Below, piece by piece: positions 21,066 to 25,204 of a DNA stretch of 25,204 nt. A model generated the notes under the pieces. It saw nothing but the letters and a program-made list of their open reading frames with translations, made no database searches and was not told the DNA's origin. The number at the start of each line of letters is the position of its first letter. Positions within the stretch are counted from its first letter, which is position 1. Source of the stretch: CAYRHS01 sp964424125 (GTDB lineage: Bacteria; Actinomycetota; Acidimicrobiia; IMCC26256; JAOSJL01); assembly GCA_964424125.1 (NCBI GenBank), contig CAYRHS010000027.1:1-25204 (forward strand). The letters are read 5' to 3'. Made by a program: the position numbers and the translations under genes.

Positions 21066-22784
21066 ATGGCACCCGCGTCCTCAGCGATCCCGGGCCTGAA
21101 GGGCCCGCTCGGACGCAGGGCTGCCGCCATCGCCCGTTTGGGCTCGGAACGCTTCGACCTGCTGGTGGTCGGAGGCGGGATCACGGGGTCGGGCGTGGCC
21201 CTCGACGCCGCCAGCCGAGGGCTGCGGACGGCGCTCCTCGAGCGGGACGACATCGGCTCCGGCACCTCGTCGAGGTCCTCCAAGCTCGTGCACGGAGGGG
21301 TGCGCTACCTCCGGCAGGGCCAGTTCGGCCTCGTCCACGAGGCCCTCACCGAGCGACGACGGCTGCTCCGCAACGCGCCCCACCTCGTGCGCCCCTTGCC
21401 CTTCCTGTACCCGGTCGTCGCGGCCGAGGCCGGTCACCGAAGCCGAGCTCGCATGCTCCAGGCCGCGGCGCGTGTCGGCCTGACCCTCTATGACGTGCTG
21501 GGCGGGCGAAAGCTCCACCCGACTCGGCGGCTCACGGTCGACGAGACGGTTCGCTTGATGCCCGCGCTCGATCCCGACCGCGTGACCGGTGCATTCCTCT
21601 ACTACGACGCCCACGCCGACGATGCGCGCCTCACCCTCGCGGTCGCGCGGACGGCCGCCGACCGCTTCGGGGCGACGATCGCCAACCACTGCGAGGTGAC
21701 CGACATCCGCCACGAAGGACCGGTGCACGGTGTCGTCGCGCGTGATCGCCGAACGGACCGCGAGCTGCACGTCGAGGCTCGCGTCGTCGTCAACGCCACG
21801 GGCGTATGGGCCGACGAGGTCCGCCGTCTCGACGAGGGCTCCCACCCGGGCATGATCCGCCCCGCCAAGGGAGTCCACTTCACGATCCCCCGCGATCGCC
21901 TCCCGGTGGAGACGGCCGCGATCCTCGGCGTGGCCGGCGATGAGCGTGTCATCTTCGTGGTCCCGTGGGGCGAGCACATCTACGTCGGCACGACCGACAC
22001 GGACTACGACGGGCCACTCGACGCGCCGCGTTGCACCGAGGCGGATCTCCGATACCTGCTCGACGCGGTGAACGCCGTCGTGCGCGATCCCATCGGACCC
22101 GACGACGTGACCGGCACCTGGGCGGGGCTCCGCCCACTGATCCGCACCGACGCGACGAAGACTACCGACCAGCTGTCCCGCAAGCACGCGGTGCTCGTGA
22201 GCCCTTCCGGGATGGTGACCGTCACCGGGGGCAAGCTCACGACGTACCGACAGATGGCCTCCGATGCGGTCGATGCCGCCCTCGGCGTCCTCGACGAGCC
22301 CACGCGCCGTCGACCATCGCGGACGAAGCGCCTCCCTCTCGTCGGCGCAGAGGTCCCCTCGAAGCTGCGCGATCCGGCGACCGCGGACCGATTCGGCGTG
22401 TCCGGCGACGTGCTCCGGCACCTCGTCGACCGGTACGGAGGTCTCGCCACCGAGGTGCTCGAGCTGCTCCGCGCGGATCCGTCCCTGTCGGCGCCCTTGA
22501 TCGACGGCCTCCCGTACGTGCGGGCCGAGGCGCGGTACGCGGTGGAGGCCGAATGGGCGCTCGACCTCCTCGACGTGCTCTCCCGCCGCACCCGCGCGCT
22601 GCTGCTCGACGCGGATGCCACCGCCGATGCGGCAGACGACGTCGCGGAGCTGATCGGCCCCGCGCTCGAGTGGGATCGGGCCGAGCGTCGACGCCAGATC
22701 GAGGCGCTGCGCGACGAGGCAGCCCGCGCCCAGGAGGCGGCTCGCGACCCGCACGCCGCACTGTGGTCCGCGGCCGGAGCCTGA
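21066..22784 (+). CDS. glpD: FAD-dependent glycerol-3-phosphate dehydrogenase
   Basis: GlpD oxidises sn-glycerol 3-phosphate to dihydroxyacetone phosphate (DHAP) at the membrane, passing electrons to quinones. The 572-aa protein has the N-terminal dinucleotide fold DLLVVGGGITGSGVALDAAS (31-50), the family signature SGTSSRSSKLVHGGVRYL (about 65-82), FLYYDAHADDARLTLAVART, VNATGVWADEV, VGTTDTDYDGP, WAGLRPLI and VTVTGGKLTTYRQMA, followed by a normal C-terminal helical domain. The ATG has no ribosome binding site and sits just after a TAGGAT -10. The next gene, an alkyl-DHAP-synthase-like protein, starts one base after the stop, so DHAP made here may feed that enzyme. Confidence 0.96.
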   Translation: MAPASSAIPGLKGPLGRRAAAIARLGSERFDLLVVGGGITGSGVALDAASRGLRTALLERDDIGSGTSSRSSKLVHGGVRYLRQGQFGLVHEALTERRRLLRNAPHLVRPLPFLYPVVAAEAGHRSRARMLQAAARVGLTLYDVLGGRKLHPTRRLTVDETVRLMPALDPDRVTGAFLYYDAHADDARLTLAVARTAADRFGATIANHCEVTDIRHEGPVHGVVARDRRTDRELHVEARVVVNATGVWADEVRRLDEGSHPGMIRPAKGVHFTIPRDRLPVETAAILGVAGDERVIFVVPWGEHIYVGTTDTDYDGPLDAPRCTEADLRYLLDAVNAVVRDPIGPDDVTGTWAGLRPLIRTDATKTTDQLSRKHAVLVSPSGMVTVTGGKLTTYRQMASDAVDAALGVLDEPTRRRPSRTKRLPLVGAEVPSKLRDPATADRFGVSGDVLRHLVDRYGGLATEVLELLRADPSLSAPLIDGLPYVRAEARYAVEAEWALDLLDVLSRRTRALLLDADATADAADDVAELIGPALEWDRAERRRQIEALRDEAARAQEAARDPHAALWSAAGA

Positions 22785-22785
22785 A

Positions 22786-24291
22786 GTGCCCCGGGAGGTT
22801 CCTGTTCCGCTCGCCGCTCCGGAGACGGCCGGCGAGCATCTCGCCGGGCCGCGGGTGCCCGTGCCAGAGGAAGTGCGGGACGAGCTGGCGGACTCCATCG
22901 GTGCGGCGGGGACGGCGACGAACGACGCAGCACGCACCGAGGCGGCCCGCGACTGGTGGCCCCTCGCGGCCGTGTGGGCCGAGCACGGCCAGGTCGCGGC
23001 TCGACCCGAGGTGGTCGTCACGCCCCGCTCGCGGGAGCAGGTGGGAGCCGTCCTCGCGATCGCCAACCGACACAGGATCCCGGTCACGCCCGCGGCGGGC
23101 AGATCGGGCGTCGGCGGTGGAGCCGTCCCCGTCGCCGGGGGTCTCGTGCTCGACTGCACCGCGCTCCAGGGTGTCGTCGAGGTCGACGACACCTCGCTCC
23201 TCGCGAGGGTGCGTGCGGGCACGTTCGGCGACGTGCTCGAGTCGGCCCTGCGTGCGCGCGGGCTCACCCTGGGCCACTGGCCGCAGTCCGTCGACATCTC
23301 CACCGTTGGAGGATGGATCGCGTGTCGTGGCGCGGGTCAGTACTCCACCCGCTACGGCAAGATCGAGGACATGGTCGCGGGACTCGAGGTCGTGACCGCA
23401 TCCGGCGACGTCGTGCACACCGGAGGTGCGCCACGAGCCGCCGTCGGACCCGACCTCACGCAACTCTTCGTCGGAAGCGAGGGCACGTTGGGGGTCGTGA
23501 CCGAAGCAACGCTCCGTCTCCACCCGGCGCCGGAGGTGAGCCGCCACGCCGCGTACCGGTTCGAGACGTTCGCCGACGGCCTCGACGCCTGCCGGCGCGT
23601 GCTCCGCCGAGGTGCCACGCCCGCGGTGCTGCGGCTCTACGACAACGACGAGGCTCGCCAGACCTACGATGTCGACGGCGCGCTGCTGCTCGTACTCGAC
23701 GAAGGCGAGCCCGCGGTCGTCGACGTGTCGATGACGACCACCGCCGAGGAGGTCGCGCGCACGGCGGCGGCATCCGAGACTGACGCCGCGCTCGTCACAC
23801 AGTGGCTCGAGCACCGAAACGACGTGAGCGCGCTCGGAACGGCCATCGCAGCCGGCCTCGTGGTCGACACGATCGAGTTCGCCGCGAACTGGTCCCGGCT
23901 CCCGGACGTCTACGAGCAGGTCCCGAAGGCGATCCGCGGCGTGGCGGGCACGCTGGCGGCCACCGCTCACTGCTCCCACGCCTACACCGACGGCGGCTGC
24001 CTCTACTTCACCTTCGGCGGTGAGGTCGGTGACGATCCGGGGGCGAAGGATCGCTACTACGCGGCGGCGTTCGGCGCCGCGGTCGACGCGGCACGAGACG
24101 CGGGCGCTGCCATCAGCCACCACCACGGCGCGGGCCGCAACCGGGCGCCCTACGTCCGTGATGCGCTCGGTCGCGCTGCCTTCGACGTGCTGGTCGGGCT
24201 GAAGCACGCGCTGGACCCCGAGGGCATCCTCAACCCCGGAGCGCTCGGCCTGCCTTCGCCGTTCCTCCCCGAGGGCTGGACGTGGCGATGA
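22786..24291 (+). CDS. FAD-linked oxidase, alkyl-DHAP synthase (AgpS) type
   Basis: A 501-aa flavoprotein of the vanillyl-alcohol-oxidase superfamily, closest in motif to alkyldihydroxyacetonephosphate synthases, which swap the acyl chain of acyl-DHAP for a fatty alcohol and make the ether bond. The FAD domain shows VTPRSREQVGAVLAIANR, PVTPAAGRSGVGGG (about 103-116), and GHWPQSVDISTVGGWIACRG (163-182) followed by GKIEDMV, a pattern typical of AgpS. FVGSEGTLGVVTEATLRL follows. The C-terminal part has SHHHGAGRNRAPYV with the His445-447 triplet needed in known ADPS enzymes, and LDPEGILNPG. A glycolate- or lactate-oxidase-like role is the main alternative, but the HHH segment argues for ADPS type. 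GTG 22786 is one base after the glpD stop. Confidence 0.82.
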   Translation: MPREVPVPLAAPETAGEHLAGPRVPVPEEVRDELADSIGAAGTATNDAARTEAARDWWPLAAVWAEHGQVAARPEVVVTPRSREQVGAVLAIANRHRIPVTPAAGRSGVGGGAVPVAGGLVLDCTALQGVVEVDDTSLLARVRAGTFGDVLESALRARGLTLGHWPQSVDISTVGGWIACRGAGQYSTRYGKIEDMVAGLEVVTASGDVVHTGGAPRAAVGPDLTQLFVGSEGTLGVVTEATLRLHPAPEVSRHAAYRFETFADGLDACRRVLRRGATPAVLRLYDNDEARQTYDVDGALLLVLDEGEPAVVDVSMTTTAEEVARTAAASETDAALVTQWLEHRNDVSALGTAIAAGLVVDTIEFAANWSRLPDVYEQVPKAIRGVAGTLAATAHCSHAYTDGGCLYFTFGGEVGDDPGAKDRYYAAAFGAAVDAARDAGAAISHHHGAGRNRAPYVRDALGRAAFDVLVGLKHALDPEGILNPGALGLPSPFLPEGWTWR

Positions 24292-24701
24292 GCGAGCGCC
24301 CCCTCGATCCCGAAGCCGTCCGCCGGGGCGCCTTCGCGGGCTTCCTCGCGCTCCTCCCCGTCGTCCTCGTCATCGCGATCCTCGAGCGCGAGCTCGACGA
24401 GTTCGACACGAGCGCGTGGGCCGCGCTGGCGTTCCTCCTGCTGCTCCTCGTCTTCGCGCTCGCGGGATGGATCGCCGGCGCCACCTCGCCCGCCGCCCCC
24501 CTCACCAACGGCAGCCTCGCGGGGCTGGGAACGTTCGTGCTGTGGATCCCGCTGCGGATCCTCATCTGGGCGGTGCGCGGCGGCCAGGGCCTCGTCTCGG
24601 GCGACGACCCGGTGCTCAACCCCGGCGCCATCCTGGTGCTGTTCGTGTTCTCGGGATGCTTCGGGATGATCGGGGCGCTGCTCGCCGCGCGGCGGAAGCG
24701 C

Positions 24702-24707
24702 GACAAT
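24702..24707 (+). promoter_or_regulatory. Possible -10 of rnpB
   Basis: GACAAT matches four of six positions of TATAAT and lies so that transcription would begin at about 24713-24715, the base of the RNase P RNA P1 helix. It is inside the preceding coding gene. No good -35 is seen. Confidence 0.3.
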
Positions 24708-24711
24708 GGGG

Positions 24712-25091
<380 letters not shown>

Positions 25092-25204
25092 GCCCGTAGA
25101 CTCTCACCTGCGGAAACGCGCCAGTAGAGCCGTTCGCGGGCACAGGACGGGCACACGACGACGCGTGAGCTGCACGGCGTCCCGCGTAGACGCAGCCGTG
25201 TGCG
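25092..25204. other. Downstream of rnpB: no gene seen, one inverted repeat
   Basis: The last 113 bases carry no convincing gene. TAGACT at 25097-25102 could be a -10 for a gene beyond the window. GCACACG (25151-25157) pairs with CGTGTGC (25197-25203), and inside it ACGCG (25161-25165) with CGCGT (25183-25187), so a stem-loop is possible, perhaps a terminator for rnpB. The window ends here. Confidence 0.3.

Noticed and set aside
21081..23303. Long minus-strand open frame opposite glpD and the AgpS-like gene (740 codons)
   Set aside because: Shadow of two well recognised flavoprotein genes; low-complexity Arg/Gly/Val-rich translation.
22237..24207. Long minus-strand open frame (656 codons) opposite the AgpS-like gene
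   Set aside because: No recognisable domain; antisense of conserved FAD-binding and HHH segments.

Overview
The window is strongly GC-rich chromosomal DNA from an actinobacterium. The marks are a WhiB-type iron-sulfur regulator, a DUF1918 protein, a tandem universal stress protein, a phosphoribosyltransferase-hydrolase fusion of the mycobacterial Rv0571c type, many GTG starts, several leaderless-looking starts (TANNNT a few bases before the start codon) and an actinobacterial RNase P RNA. A NifJ-type pyruvate:ferredoxin oxidoreductase plus [NiFe]-hydrogenase maturation genes argue for an organism with an anaerobic or hypoxic life phase, possibly a deep-branching uncultured lineage (Acidimicrobiia or Thermoleophilia would fit; this is not proven). 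A run of ten Ns and an apparent frameshift suggest a draft or metagenome assembly.

Layout. 1-1608: end of hypD (frameshifted here) and complete hypE on +. 1646-3348: an eRF1-like (VLRF1/baeRF) zinc-ribbon protein on -, divergent from an Hsp20 chaperone. 3373-8030 on -: nifJ followed by a translationally coupled dihydroorotate-dehydrogenase-like gene. 8068-11774 on +: a CapA-type metallophosphatase, PEP synthase (ppsA) and a DUF1918 protein. 11841-13151 on -: phosphoribosyltransferase/alpha-beta-hydrolase fusion, divergent from a two-domain universal stress protein (13379-14230), whose 3' end overlaps a coiled-coil YacP/NYN-domain protein on -. 15699-16118: YjbQ family. 16135-19156 on -: acyl-CoA dehydrogenase, trpD and two small zinc-ribbon proteins. 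19336-20624: ECF sigma factor with a coupled single-pass membrane protein. 20648-20902 on -: WhiB. 21066-24797: glpD, an alkyl-DHAP-synthase-like flavoprotein and a four-helix membrane protein in one operon. 24712-25091: RNase P RNA (rnpB), which overlaps the end of the preceding gene.

How it fits together. Hsp20, universal stress protein, the Rv0571c-like fusion and an eRF1-like protein are all types found in the M. tuberculosis DosR (dormancy/hypoxia) regulon. In this window, the two divergent intergenic regions serving these four genes share the same promoter architecture: two GGGACC-type imperfect palindromes exactly 48 bp apart, with the proximal one centred near -42.5/-43.5 from a predicted start and followed by a shared CAAG(G)ATCGC element. 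Neighbouring genes (hydrogenase maturation, pyruvate:ferredoxin oxidoreductase, PEP synthase) suit the same low-oxygen state. This candidate DosR/OsdR-like hypoxia locus is the most interesting signal in the window. Other notable points are a bidirectional nifJ/capA promoter sharing one TA step, a CDS that ends inside rnpB, and a glpD-agpS operon that suggests ether-lipid synthesis.
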